DNA of 64,000 bases, from contig JADDOH010008087.1 in assembly GCA_016648135.1 (NCBI GenBank), positions 1-64,000 of the forward strand, given 5' to 3'. The notes under the pieces are model-generated. The model saw only the letters and a list, made by a program, of their open reading frames with translations. It ran no database searches and was not told the origin of the DNA. Position numbers and translations under genes: made by a program. Positions 11,690-22,564 of the stretch are shown one piece after another; position 1 is the stretch's first letter, and each line of letters begins with the position of its first letter. This DNA is from Agrypnia vestita (taxonomy: Eukaryota; Arthropoda; Insecta; Trichoptera; Phryganeidae).

Positions 11690-11950
11690 CATGTATGTAG
11701 ATGTGTTAACGCAATATGTAATAAGGCGCCAGAAAGAGAGGGCGACCACGGAAGACGTGGCACGACCAGATTAACCAGATACTGGAAGATGGTCCCGTTA
11801 GAAGCCTGAACAACCGTCGAGCTTGCATGCGAAGATGCATGAATGTAGACGAAGCGAATGTTGTATGTCAGGACAGAAGAGTATGGCGCTCTATCCTTTC
11901 TGCCTACCCCCGCGGGTAAACGGCGTGATGGTAAGTTAGTTAGTTGTAAT
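11690..11950 (+). pseudogene. Non-LTR retrotransposon 3' fragment
   Basis: Carries ggcgaccacggaagacgtggcacgaccag (RPRKTWHDQ region), then LEDGPVRSLNNRRACMRRCMN-type codons and gtatgtcaggacagaagagt, ending ggcgtgatggtaagttagtt. Same family as the minus-strand copy at 3505-3885; close in sequence, so a fairly recent member. Confidence 0.6.
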
Positions 11951-12138
11951 AAGTGAAACAACCCTCTTTCGACGCCAGTGAAAAGCAGTGAGTTGCAATT
12001 TGCAATTATTAAATATACTTATATTATTATTCCCCTACAATGAACCAGCGTTGGATGACAGCTTAATTAAGTTATTTATTACTAATATAGAAAAATATAA
12101 GATTTCTTAAATTGTCAAAATTTAAAAAAAATTTAAAT

Positions 12139-12538
12139 TTTTACCTATAAAACTCAATGTCTGTCTGTCTGTTCTCTATACAAATCTAAACCGTTTAACG
12201 ATTCGTTTCAAATTTTTCATACTTATGCTTTAAGACCCGGCGGGTAACACAGGTGACATTTCCTCCCTATTATTTTACCCCTTCTCCTCTCCCTGATATA
12301 TGATGATCGATGCAAATCTGTACCGTTCGACCTATCGGACTCAAAATTTGGAAACTTATTCTTTAGGACTCGGCGGGTAACAACGGTGACATTTCCTCCC
12401 TATTATTTTACTCCTTCCCCTCCCCCTGATATATTTTCGACGCAAATCTATACCGTTAGAATCGAAACATTGTTTCCCCTTACAAATTTATTTTCAACTT
12501 AATCCTTAACCCGTGCAACGCCGGGTACGAACAGCTAG
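12139..12538 (+). mobile_element. Non-autonomous Helitron, copy 3
   Basis: Starts near tacctataaaactcaatgtc, holds about two internal repeat units, and ends with hairpin cccgtgcaacgccgggt, acgaacag, CTAG followed by T at 12539. Orientation is opposite to copies 1 and 2. Confidence 0.75.
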
Positions 12539-12939
12539 TAGAGAATAAAGTTGGAATTTACCATTGAAGCCAGGAACATAAAAACTGACAATAATTGATA
12601 GGTGGTGGAATTTGAACCCAGACAATTTTCACTTTAAAGGCCGTTAAAACGCCGTTTCAACGGAAACCATACATTTTAAAATAAATTTATGAACAATTTT
12701 CATAAATGTATTTTCCTTTTAATTATAATGTAGCATTAATCCTAAGCAAATAACGAGTATGCGTGTCCATGGCGCGGGGAAATATGCTAAATGTAAAGAT
12801 AAAGATTGATTTAATATCGGTTGCCTTTTCCCAGAGCTGTTGAGTCAGAGTCGGAGTCGAAGTCATTAGAAATCGACCGAGTACGACGTTTTTTAAAATT
12901 AATAATTACGTTAAATAAAAGTAATTTAAATGTATATTT

Positions 12940-12972
12940 CACGGTACATGTTACAAAGCAACATGTACCGTG
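12940..12972. repeat. Perfect 13-bp hairpin
   Basis: cacggtacatgtt (12940-12952), loop acaaagc, then its exact reverse complement (12960-12972). It sits just before the LINE 3' end at 12982 and may be part of it. The stretch 12539-12939 shows nothing else. Confidence 0.5.
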
Positions 12973-12981
12973 ACATATATC

Positions 12982-13235
12982 CATTTTCTAAACGACGACA
13001 TGAACCTGTAGATCCATTAAATCAATCATTCATTAAATACTAATCGCACTACACTCAAACACAAAATATATAATATACATAAATGTACATGTAAAATATA
13101 ATTAATTACAAAAATAGAGCGTGCCGAAGACACTTGTAATTGGGATAGTGGGCATTGTCTTCACTGTAATGTTTATTATCTGAGTATCATGTACCCATTA
13201 TCCTGTTAGTGTCTCTAATAAATAATAATTTTTTT
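12982..13235 (+). mobile_element. Jockey-like LINE 3' end (3' UTR copy)
   Basis: Nearly identical to 41743-41995 (ccattttctaaacgacgacatgaac, gatccattaaatcaatcatt, gccgaagacacttgtaattgg, gtgtctctaataaat). It contains only the final codons and the 3' UTR with an A/T-rich tail. Extreme 5' truncation. Confidence 0.65.
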
Positions 13236-13533
13236 TTTAAAAAAGCAACGAATATGTAGGCTTCAGATGTCTGGGGCGAGGATGCATATGCATACCGGAT
13301 ACATTTATGTTGGCAGTCACCTTTTGCGAATTATATTGGGATTACACAATCCTGTTCTTTTCAGTCTATCAATAATCAGCGTTGCCCTGGCTACTTTGGA
13401 AGATTAGGTATTATAGTTGATGTTAAATCGAAATATTTTTAAATTTCATCAAAACGTATTATTTTGATATTATCTACTATTACTGATAAAAAGTTTTGAA
13501 AGTATAAAATATATAAAATTATTATTTCTAAAG

Positions 13534-13690
13534 CGGCCCTTGTAGCCCAGTGGACATGGCACTGGTATCTTAAGGTTCAATTTCCGGTGAGGTCATAATA
13601 AAGCTATGTGATTTTCTCAAGCTTGGATGTTTTTGTGATGTAACGACTTCAGTAATTGGTCTGTTGAAGCGTTAAAAATAAAAATAAACA
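13534..13690 (+). mobile_element. tRNA-derived SINE
   Basis: Head resembles tRNA: ggcccttgtagcccagtggaca (A box region) and ggttcaatttcc (B box) about 35 bases apart, followed by a non-tRNA body ending in aataaaaataaaca. Confidence 0.5.
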
Positions 13691-13739
13691 ATATTGTATA
13701 TTTTCTGTGTCGTATTGAGTACGGAATATTGAACAGGCT

Positions 13740-13935
13740 AGATATAAATTGTTCTGGATTGTGTCTTCTGGGGTATTATGTCGCGTTATTGCGATCTTTC
13801 ATCATGATGATGGCATCAGCCCTGCAATGGGATCCGAAATGTCGGCCAGAAAGATCGTAATAACACGGCATAACGCCCCAGAAGACACAAACCAGGAGAT
13901 TCTGAGTGGCCGTGAAAACCTAAGAACATTCTTAG
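13740..13935. repeat. Family E repeat, degenerate inverted copy
   Basis: ttctggggtattatgtcgcgttattgcgatc and its counterpart gatcgtaataacacggcataacgccccagaag form inverted arms. The centre keeps gcaatgggatccgaaatgtcggcc, but CTGATGA is disrupted, so the hammerhead core is lost. Confidence 0.55.
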
Positions 13936-14825
13936 ATATAAATTGGATTGAATTGGTTTACGATTAGCGCTATAGGTCGACCACAGTCAAAAGACCATTC
14001 CCTAGCTTTGTCCGGTAAGAAGAAAGCGGGGGAAAGTTGCCTGGCATGCCCGTAACACAAGCCTCAATATAATATTCCAAATAAATACTATTTTTTAGTT
14101 TAAAACAGGTTACTTACTAGAAAAACTTATTTTGTGTTCACATATTTTTTGCGCACATTCTTTTGAATGCGGTCTAGCTAAAATAATGTTTACTTTATAC
14201 TAAAATTCGAAACAATTTAAAAAAAAACGTTGGTGAAATGTAGACTTTGTTCTTGTGTCAATACACGGATGTACACGTTTGTGTATGTCCCCAAATTCGA
14301 GAATAAAATATTCGTAAAAAATATACGTGTGTGTTTCACGTGTGCGGTGACCACGCCTACACGGCAGAGACTACGTGACGAACACCATAAAATATTTCGA
14401 GGCATTAGCAAATAATATTGCCATCATATTTTGCGCCATAGCTTGCTACTCTCCCTCGAAACCGCACGAAGAGAAAATGCAAATGAAAGGAAAAATTGTT
14501 CATCCGTGTACTTCCGATGTACTACTACATTATTACTGTATTTCATTCAGGCGAAAGGTAGTAATGTATTTTATTTTTACTAAGAAATGTTATTGTACGC
14601 ATTATTAATAGGTTGAAAACGATCTGAGTATAAAATTAGTGAAGAAAATGTCAAATTCGATAATTTAAGATTATGTTGAATTTAGATTTTTAATATCTCT
14701 GGATAATTTTGATTCAGAAAAAAATTGGTCGACAAAAATAATGTGCAAAGTATATTTTATTGATGCCGACAAAATAAATTGGTTTTATAAATAAAATCAG
14801 CTGTTCATTTGTCGTATACTTATCT
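13936..14825. other. Unassigned spacer
   Basis: Short open frames on both strands around 14217-14608 show no domain and no codon bias. No repeat recognised. Confidence 0.45.
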
Positions 14826-15093
14826 TCTGTACCTATAAAACTCAATGTCTGTCTGTCTGTTCTTTATGCAAATCTATACCGTTTATCCGATTCGATTCAA
14901 ACTTTGCATACTTATGTTTTAGGACCCGGCGGGTAGCATAGGCGACATTTCCCACCTATTCTTTTAACCCTTCCCCTCCACTGATATATTTTCGATGCAA
15001 ATCTATACCGTTCGAATCAAAACTTTGTTTCCCCCCACAAATTTATTTTCAACTTAATACTTAACCCGTGCAATGCCGGGTACGAACAGCTAG
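14826..15093 (+). mobile_element. Non-autonomous Helitron, minimal copy 4
   Basis: TCTGTACCTATAAAAC at the 5' end, a single internal repeat unit, hairpin cccgtgcaatgccgggt, then CTAG|T at 15090-15094. Shortest copy of the family here, useful for defining the unit. Confidence 0.8.
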
Positions 15094-15130
15094 TCAAATA
15101 GCTGGTTTGTGCGATATATATTCATATATA

Positions 15131-15152
15131 CCTAACCTAACCTAACCTAACT
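15131..15152. repeat. Short (CCTAA)n array
   Basis: Four units of CCTAA, the complement of the insect telomere repeat TTAGG. Interstitial and too short to be a telomere. Confidence 0.7.
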
Positions 15153-15221
15153 TTTTGGCTTTTTTCATACAATATTGAGGTTTTCTCTGCGAGTATGAAT
15201 AAATAAATTATCTTGAAATTT

Positions 15222-15335
15222 TTAATGTGTAACATCTTTACGCTCGGCTTATGGGAAGCTGCAGCTTTCTTTACCGAGCGTTTCTGAGAAAAGAACGAAG
15301 CCTTACTGAGAAAATATGTTACACATAATTCGACT
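15222..15335. repeat. Imperfect foldback
   Basis: Nested inverted repeats: tgtgtaaca / tgttacaca outermost, then cgctcgg / ccgagcg, then gaagctgcagctttc. Function unknown. Confidence 0.4.
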
Positions 15336-15681
15336 ACTGTAAGACTAGCTCAATTTTTTATTTATTTTTCATCCAAAGAGATTAGATCTAAACCTTCGAG
15401 TCTCTTGTCGCATGTATTTTATTTCCATTTTGTATACATACCTATTATAACAATGGCAACTTTATTGACGGTTGGCAATTTCTTCTAATCAGCCATATAG
15501 TTTAGTGGAACAATTAAAACAGATTTCCGATGCACAATATCACAGTAACAAAACTACCTCCATAATAATAAGACGAGTAGGAGAAAGGGATAAGAAAGAG
15601 TTAGACTAGGTTTTGTGATAAGTAAAACTGCTTAAGTCTGCTTTTGAAGGGTTTATCTAGTGAACAGAGTAGTTTATTGAT

Positions 15682-15853
15682 GTAGTGGTCGTGACTCTCG
15701 CCTAGTGATCTGGTGATCGGTGGTTCGAGCCCCATTCCAGGACACCAGCAAGTTGGTTCTATTTTCATAGCACATGCTTTTGGTTTAGTATGAGAACATT
15801 GAGAATATTGATGCGGTACGCATTCCGTGTTCGCATCTCTATTTAAAAAAAAT
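15682..15853 (+). mobile_element. tRNA-derived SINE (family G), copy 1
   Basis: tRNA-like head with gactctcgcctagtgatctggtgatc and B box ggttcgagccc, body gcaagttggttctattttcatagcac, and end cattccgtgttcgcatctctattt plus A tail. Two more copies lie at 63321-63495 and 63665-63848. Confidence 0.65.
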
Positions 15854-15857
15854 AATA

Positions 15858-15992
15858 GGTTTTCAGAATCTTCTGGTTTGAATTTTCTGGGATATTCTGA
15901 ATTGTTTCTACGACCTTTCTGGCCGACGTTTCGACGATGATGGACCCTGAAGTTTTAAAAACACGCCAGAATGTCCCAGAAAACTGAAACTT
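15858..15992. repeat. Family E repeat, shortened copy
   Basis: ggttttcagaatcttctggtttg, cctttctggccgacgtttcg, gatgatggaccctga and cagaatgtcccagaaaac: both arms of the element with the centre deleted. Confidence 0.5.
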
Positions 15993-16164
15993 GTTTGATT
16001 TCTTTGCGCAAGTATGCTAATTGGTTTCCCGCATACAAACGTATTTCGGTTGCGATGCAGTTTGGTTCCGTTGTGCTAAAATGCTCCGGCAGTCCAAGAG
16101 TAAAATAAACTACTTTCGTTCGGCGAAACTGGTTCGCTCCACCGTTCAAAAATTATATAATGAC

Positions 16165-16560
16165 GCGTGTTAAATATTTTTTTCGGCTTTATTGTTGTCG
16201 TCAGATATGCTGGATATTTAACTGTAATTTCGGATATTTTATACGCACCGTATGTATTACCGAGAAGGGAATCTCGACGTTTCTTTGGATACTTATCCAG
16301 TCGCAGTAAAATCCGCCGACATATTGCACACTGGCGACCTCTATTGTAGAAGAAAAGAATACTCCACAACAAAGTGCATACAATTGACGCCCTAGAAAGC
16401 AGCACCTAATCAGTCCGACCTCCACCTCTGCGGGTAAAGGTCGTCCTCGTGATGACGTTGGATAAGTATCCAACGAAACGTCGAGATTCGCTTCTAGGTA
16501 ATACATACGGTGCGTATAAAATATCCGAAATTACAGTTAAATACGTCTAACGACCGTAAT
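16165..16560. repeat. Inverted repeat of probable Penelope-like origin, decayed hammerhead cores
   Basis: Left arm (about 16195-16310: tatttaactgtaatttcgga, tatgtattaccgaga, gacgtttctttggatactta) and right arm (about 16460-16550) are reverse complements over ~100 bp. In the right arm GTGATGA (16449-16455), a strong stem II (gttggat / atccaac) and GAAACGTC (16475-16482) match a hammerhead except that C3 is G. The left arm has CTGCGAC in place of CTGATGA. A Penelope-type reading frame follows at 16914. Confidence 0.5.
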
Positions 16561-16913
16561 AACAACCTTAACTTTTTAATAGATGTGCTGGACTTTATTT
16601 TATTGAGTATTTGAAGAAAGATTTCTCAAAATCCTTTGCTTTAAGAGAAAGAATGTTTGTGGCTGATATGGAAGAAGTAAGGCGTAAGAAGTAGCAGATA
16701 AGATAGTTTAAGGGCGGCGATTTCGTCTGGCATTTTCTTTACAAATCATGTTTTACTACTTTGCCTCAGTTTCATACACAGTCGTATATAGATTTTATTT
16801 TGGTCCCTCAAATAATTGGAATGTTCTTTTGTTTTGTGGAAATATTTGTTCCTCGTTTTTTTTTACAAAGGTACTAAATATCCGTAATAATGAAATAGTT
16901 AAGGTTATTACAA

Positions 16914-17276
16914 TTGTTTGGAGGGAATATTGAGGCAATTAATAATAACTCCAATAAATCGGCAATCTGCGAACATGCATTCAAAGCGAATATCAGTCAT
17001 TTCATCAGATTCGACAAGACAAAAAACTTATCAACAGAATCGCCCCATACGCCTAGATTAGTGAGAGAGTTCATTGTAATATACAAACATCTTAATTTCA
17101 ATACAGACGACAGTTACAAACGATCAAGTATTTGGCGCCCTGTTCTCACGACTTGGATTCCACCTTTAAGAGACGTTGCAGAAAAGCCCGAAGATGTAAT
17201 TAGTACCTACCTAAATATTGACACTCTCCTAATGAAGCTGAATAACACTTGTGACGTGAGATTTGCTTCTCTATAA
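16914..17276 (+). pseudogene. Penelope-like element, GIY-YIG endonuclease C-terminal remnant
   Basis: The last ~105 codons read KSAICEHAFKANISHFIRFD, then KTKNLSTESPHTPRLVREF, IVIYKHLNFNTDDSYK and SSIWRPVLTTW. An S-A-I-x-E-H-A block, then an isoleucine/phenylalanine-rich F-D-K/T-K, R-x-V-R-E-x-I-x-I-x-K-H and a final W-x-P-V-L is the usual end of Penelope-like reverse transcriptase/GIY-YIG proteins. The GIY-YIG core and the reverse transcriptase are absent, so it is 5'-truncated. The frame stops at 17276 and is followed by AT-rich 3' sequence. An inverted repeat with hammerhead-like cores lies 350 bp upstream, as expected for the pseudo-LTRs of this class. An R1/I-type LINE tail is the main alternative. 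Confidence 0.55.
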
Positions 17277-17751
17277 GATATTCGGTTCGTATAAAATATG
17301 CGGTTTATTTAAAATTTATATGTCCGTAAAAATGCTCATATACATTTCATTATTTTCCACAAACCTTCAATAAAAAAGTAACCAAGTTTTTAGTATACTC
17401 CCTTTCTTTGTAAAACATAACAATAATTAAAGACATATTAAAACATATAACATAACACTAAACTTACAGAAATTTAATATATTTCTAAAATGTCAGATGT
17501 TTTGAGATGTCAAGATTTTGATAGATTCAATTATCATCAATATCGTACCTTATGAATTTCCAGCGTCAAATGATTTAGTCAGAATCAGATTTGAGTAATG
17601 TAGAATTCTTCAAAACTAAGCAGAAATCTAAAAGAAAAAATTATTAATTGATTTTTTTCCCAAAATCCAATTTTGCTGCATCTGTGAACCAATGTTTGTA
17701 AATTTGAAATTCGTAGTGATGTAACTAGTCTACGACGGAGTAATTCCAAAT
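17277..17751. other. AT-rich spacer
   Basis: Probably 3' sequence of the preceding element for the first ~100 bases; nothing else recognised. Confidence 0.4.
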
Positions 17752-17985
17752 TTAGGAAAATATTCCGCGACGTTATCGGGCCGACGCGCCGTTGCTAATC
17801 AAACTTTTCTAATGATTCCAATTTGAAAAAACCAATAAAATTTCTAAAAATCCGTAATTATACTATAATTATTAATTTTTTTAACGAAAATTTGATAGAT
17901 CTTCTTGATCGTCGCCACGAGTCTGCTTGCCAAGTTTCAGCTCGATTGGATCACGGGAAAAGGGTCAAAAATCGATCGCGTTAAA
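17752..17985 (+). repeat. Family A repeat, copy 2
   Basis: gccgacgcgccgttgctaat, aaaatccgtaattatactat, aacgaaaatttga, cgtcgccacgagtctgcttg, ttcagctcgattggatcacg. The right ACTCCC end is missing. Confidence 0.6.
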
Positions 17986-17989
17986 CAAA

Positions 17990-19001
17990 TGTTACTTTTG
18001 TGGTATATTGTACCCGAGAAGCATAAAAAAAAAACATATTCTATGATAAAAAGGATTGAGGAGACAGATTTAGAATAGTAGGTGACTCTAAATACATCAT
18101 TGACTTGGTAATATTATGTTGAAAACCTCGCAGCCATGTTTCGGGTACGGTAAACATGTTGGTCGAGTATGAGCAGTCCAAACCTCGTTTTTGCAAACCA
18201 ACAATGGATACCGCGTTCGGAACGATGCTGCTGGTTCGATTCTTTGAAAGTGGTCGTATGTAGAGCACAAATGATATGTAACTGAATGTTTTTACGCGCA
18301 GATAAACACAGAGAAAGAGAGGTTCCGCCTCGCTCATTCTAATCGGATGGACCGAAGATGCTTCCGTCTTGTATTTCAAATATTCGCGTCTTAAAAACCT
18401 GTAGCTGTCTCACACACCTGTGTTGGTGTGGCTTATTTAGAAAAGTCCTATTACGCAATTCCTAATAGGGAGTCATTTGTCAGCGTCGATGACGTAGTAA
18501 ATCAAATGGGAATCACGCAATTACGGCTTCGTTCGCCAATTCTAAGCCAAAACTCAAACTATTTTATTTAGCGATATATTATAAATCATTTTTAATATTG
18601 AAATATATTTTTTCATGTAGTTTAAATTCAACATTGTTGGCAAGCGAAGTAATAATTGATGAGAAATTGGGCACTGTCGAATCTCAGATAGTTGGATGTT
18701 TGAGAATAAAATCATAGGTTAGTCCTAATAATATTTTGGGTGGCTGTTAAGACCTCCAAGAAAGCTCTAGGATGATCTGTCGTCAGTAAATTTATAAAAA
18801 TCGAATATTCATAACTAAACAAATTTAAATGATAGTATTGTACAACTTCAAATATATTTGTAACTAACTACTCTGAATAAATTTTTAATAATTATTATTA
18901 TAATACTGTGGAAAATATTGAACACGAATATGAAATATGTTTAACAATTTGCAAATATGAAAAATATAAATAACAATATTTTGGTCATGACAAAATACTA
19001 T
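17990..19001. other. Unassigned
   Basis: 18040-18400 is less AT-rich but has no recognisable protein or repeat; 18400-19000 is AT-rich spacer. Confidence 0.4.
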
Positions 19002-19062
19002 GCAATTTCGTATACGAAATTGCGAAAAATATATTTGTTTCGTATATTTCGAAACAAACATC
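19002..19062. repeat. 22-bp perfect palindrome and adjacent hairpin
   Basis: 19002-19023 is an exact palindrome centred on cgtatacg (arms gcaatttcgta). It is followed at 19036-19061 by tttgtttcg ... cgaaacaaa, a 9-bp stem. The two share the word ttcgta. Confidence 0.6.
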
Positions 19063-19513
19063 GCTTAATGCGAAAAGATTTCGTTTAATATTTTGACGCG
19101 AATAATAAACTATATCTACGGTGTCAGAAATATTTTTCTCTTCATTAAACCTACCAATATAAAAAAAAAACGCTTTATTTTTATTTTTTATTATTTATAG
19201 CTTACCGCACATTATGTTTAGATAGGCCTAATGTATTTTTTAGACTATAAGGCTCTTTTTTTACTCTAAAATTCAATAAAAAATTGGAAAATTCTACAAA
19301 AAGTTGGTTATAGTCAGAACTTTTATTTATGATATGTGATTCCCGTAAAATGAAATCTTCCTTCGAGGGATTCTTACAAAAATCAGTCAAGGAATCTCAT
19401 GAATATTAATCCGGGATTTCCACATTTTACACCGGGGATTTTAATAAAAAATAATGTAGGTATGGTTTTCCGGGGAAAATGTAATAACTACTTGTAGTGT
19501 AGGTAGGTACTAT

Positions 19514-19684
19514 GTGGAATTGGAAGAGTTTGTTGCACTTAATGATGACGTGCGTACAGCAGCCATTTTGACAGATAATGATATTTTAGAACTCGATCAT
19601 TCTTCTGAAGATGATCCCACTGTGAAGATGGTGATGATGATAGAAACTGTTCCTACCACACCAGAAATGCGTAAAGTGTCATGA
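19514..19684 (+). pseudogene. Possible pogo/Tigger-type transposase tail
   Basis: In-frame codons for VELEEFVALNDDVRTAAILT, then DNDILELDHSSEDDPT and a stop. An acidic tail with E-E-F-V-x-x-D-D...A-x-x-x-L-T-D-x-D-I is common at the C-terminus of pogo/Tigger (CENP-B-like) transposases. No DDE domain is present upstream. Low certainty. Confidence 0.3.
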
Positions 19685-20974
19685 GTATGCGCAGATATGG
19701 GGCGAAATGAACCAAACAATGGACGATACTGAATACGATAGACAATATTGTCAACGCTAAAAGTAAAATAAAATTTTTATTTATCACCAAAGCTATTCAA
19801 CAGAAAATTTTTCTAGAAAATTTCACACAGTTATTATCCAATTTCCTAATTCGCATTAATAATCTCAAGTCACTAGTCTGTGGAACATTTTTATAATCGC
19901 ATCGATCACTATCGAGAATATTCCGCTCAATTTTGCACGTAAGTGCTTGCCAAAATATCTGTCAATCGGTTATTCAATCTCGCGGGCCACACCGCTTGTC
20001 GCTGCGGTTTCGATGGTTTTTATCGCTGGTTATGTAGCACTTGTCAAACTTTCGCCCTTTTATATAAAACAGTTTGTTTGTTTGAGACCGCTCTACACAT
20101 TTATAGTATCCCCTCGATATTTCCAGTGTTTACGAGAATGTCCCAGTCGATACCAGGGTGTTGTTGAGTGTTAGAGAGATTTAGATGGTCCGTAATTCTT
20201 TCCAATTCTACCATCTTATTACAATATGAATGATGAAAAATAAAACGTAATTTTTATTAAATAAATATCCGAATTAGAAAAACCCATTAAAATGTATTTT
20301 TTTCGAAAAAAATATTGTGTTGGTATATGAAGAGTTAATAAACCATGTACCTAATTTAATATTTTAAATATGTATAGACGAGTATAAACTTAAATATTAA
20401 ATCTCTTAATACGTCATCAAAAACATTGGTGACTTTTTTATATAATTTTTAAACACGAAATTCTTTTAACACGAAAACATATTTTGGTCTCCTTGGATTC
20501 GTGTTAAATTATTTCCATTGAAAAAATTTTGTAAATTCCATCTGGAGCCGCCATTAAATAAATAATTTCATCGTTGTACCGGTGAAAGATAGTAAAACAC
20601 GAAAATTTGAATTCAACTTCAACAATATCTGGCCCCGTTTACACTGAATTCTATGGTCACATCCCGGATACCCTTGATGAAATAAAATTAGGCATTGTTT
20701 TGCTGATTTTTATGAGACATCTCTATGGATTATAAAGTAATATTAAAGATGTATGATAAAAGCAGCCACGGACCGATTTAACATGATTCCAGGCGAATTT
20801 CTCTTCGCATGATGGAATTTAAGCTACGCAGCTTTTTCGTTCCGCTCGGCGCTCGTCAATTATTTACTCCACGAGTAATATCGAAGAATCGGAAACACTC
20901 CCTCTCACTTGAGGCGATGAAGCAACAAAATTTAAAAAATAATATTTTTGTAAATTTTTAAACCCATCAGAGAA
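19685..20974. other. Unassigned spacer
   Basis: No gene recognised. 20810-20890 (ctacgcagctttttcgttccgctcggcgctcg) is locally GC-richer without coding potential. Confidence 0.4.
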
Positions 20975-21072
20975 TATCACATTCTTATTGTGAAGTTACA
21001 GTTTTTTCAGAACAAAGTTCTGTGAAATTCAAAACCAAATTTATTAATCAATTAGAAAGACATACAGAAAAA

Positions 21073-21374
21073 ACTAACCCATAAAAAACAAGTTTTTATT
21101 ATTCTCCTTTCTTATTTAATCGGGTTTCATGTCTACAGGACGCGTCGGAGTACTAACTCAGTTGTATGATAAAACCATTAAAAATTTGAAAAATCCAAAA
21201 TTATACTATAATTATTAATTTTTTTTAACGAGAATTTGTTAGATCATTTTTATCGTCGCCACGAGTCTGTCTGCAAAGTTTCAGCTCAATTGGATCACGG
21301 GAAAAGGGTTAAAAATCGATCCAAAGTTTTTGCGTCAAGCAAGCAGACGCTATGAGTTAAAAGAAAGAAAGTAA
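21073..21374 (+). repeat. Family A repeat, copy 3 (nested)
   Basis: Starts aaactaacccataaaaaaca, then agtttttattattctccttt, acgcgtcggagtactaactc, the shared cgtcgccacgagtct core, and ends gagttaaaagaaagaaagta. It is inside the tRNA-like palindrome. Confidence 0.65.
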
Positions 21375-21398
21375 AAATCAAAACAAATATTCGGCTGC

Positions 21399-21471
21399 TA
21401 CCGGAATTCGAACCACGGATCTCCTTGCTGTCCGGGGCAGGCGCGTTATCCAATTACGCCACAGCGGCCTC
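21399..21471 (-). repeat. tRNA-like unit, degenerate
   Basis: Minus strand reads ggccgctgtggcgtaattgg, ataacgcgcc, ... ggttcgaattccgg, tagcagcc: acceptor-, D- and T-arm-like parts. The T stem has mismatches and the anticodon loop is irregular, so not a working tRNA gene. Confidence 0.55.
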
Positions 21472-21702
21472 CCATACTTTCGTGAATATATCGACCTTAT
21501 CTGTAAGTATGTATGTCTTTCTAATTGATAAATAAATTTTGTTTTAAATTTCACAGAACTTTGTTCTGAAAAAATTGCAACTTTACAATAAGAATGTGTG
21601 CTTGAATATAATATATGTGTTGTATGAAATGTGTCCAAAAATAAAAAATAAATTAACGGTTAATATATCGATATGTTCGACATATTCACTGAAATATAGG
21701 AG

Positions 21703-21775
21703 GCTGCTATAGCGTAATTGGATAACGCGCCTACCCGGGGTAGGAGATCCGTGGTTCGAATCCCGGTAGCAGCCA
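21703..21775 (+). repeat. tRNA-like unit
   Basis: ggctgct pairs perfectly with agcagcc; the D arm gcgt...acgc and a ccta/tagg anticodon stem are present, with B box ggttcgaatcc. The anticodon loop lacks the expected U33 and the T stem is mismatched. Copies share the same non-tRNA flanks, so it is a repeat, not a gene. Confidence 0.55.
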
Positions 21776-22050
21776 AATATTTTTTCGTTGATTTGATTTT
21801 TCTGTATGCCTTTATAATTGATTAATAAATTTGACTCTTTTTCCATGGGTTGATATATGTTTTCCCATGCGTTAAAGGACCTCGGTCCACCATTATGTTT
21901 TATACTAATGTACCCAACCTTGGCTGTGCGATGCACAATGTCTGCGGCCAGGATTTATAGTCGAGTTTGTGTCAATAGTGATTTTGTTCCTTATTCAGAT
22001 GCAGATACCTACATTATATAACTTTTCACACATCTATTATGCCTGCCTAT

Positions 22051-22556
22051 TAGTGATGGGTCCGCTCTGTACTGAGTACTACAATGTGTGAAGTGTGAAC
22101 TTCATTATACTGAAGTGCACACTTCACATGTTTGTAAGTGAACTGTACATTACAAACTGCACACACTATAAACTACATACACTACAAATTACATACCCTA
22201 TAAAATACACACAACTACAGTTTTAAATTTTTAATTGAAGTGTGACTTATTTAATAAGTGACATTTTTGGCCGATATTTTTGTGAAGTTGATGTAGATAA
22301 AAATAAATGATTGACGGAGGTTTTGATGATTTGAAAATTTTGTAGTATTTTTCAAGAAGTATTTCTTGTAGGTCATTGTAGTAGCTACAATTTTGTAGCA
22401 CTACAATTACTTCACTTCTTGCAGTTTATTGAAGTAGATGAAGTGTGTAATGTTTCGGTACCTACCACAAATGTAGCACACACTTTTTAGTCTTCAAACT
22501 GGTAAACGTGTACGTGTTGTAGTCTTCATTTTGAAATGTAGTTTTTCCTTTCGCTA
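22051..22556 (+). mobile_element. hAT-like non-autonomous element, copy 2
   Basis: Begins TAGTGATGGGTCCGC and ends cctttcgcta (inverted: TAGCGAAAGG), flanked by exact 8-bp duplications CTGCCTAT at 22043-22050 and 22557-22564. The 8-bp duplication and TAG-type ends are the hAT signature. The interior is rich in actaca/tgtagt words; non-coding. Confidence 0.85.
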
Positions 22557-22564
22557 CTGCCTAT

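Larger units (their letters stand above)
20975..21835. repeat. Compound palindromic tRNA-like repeat (family F) with inserted family A
   Basis: Arm aacaaagttctgtgaaattc (about 20985-21065) recurs reversed at 21500-21600. Between them lies a minus-strand tRNA-like unit (21399-21471); beyond lies a plus-strand tRNA-like unit (21703-21775) with its own flank. A family A repeat occupies 21073-21374. Confidence 0.6.

Noticed and set aside
14217..14608. Overlapping open frames on both strands as a small gene
   Set aside because: No domain, no splice or promoter context, and equal coding potential on both strands.
15131..15152. A telomere or subtelomere
   Set aside because: Only four CCTAA units, flanked by ordinary interspersed repeats.
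18160..18180. Another hammerhead-like motif (acatgtttaccgtacccgaaac on the minus strand)
   Set aside because: GAAAC is present, but no CTGANGA lies upstream and no stem II forms.
21703..21775. A functional tRNA gene
   Set aside because: The acceptor stem is perfect, but the anticodon loop and T stem do not fit and several copies share the same non-tRNA flanks.
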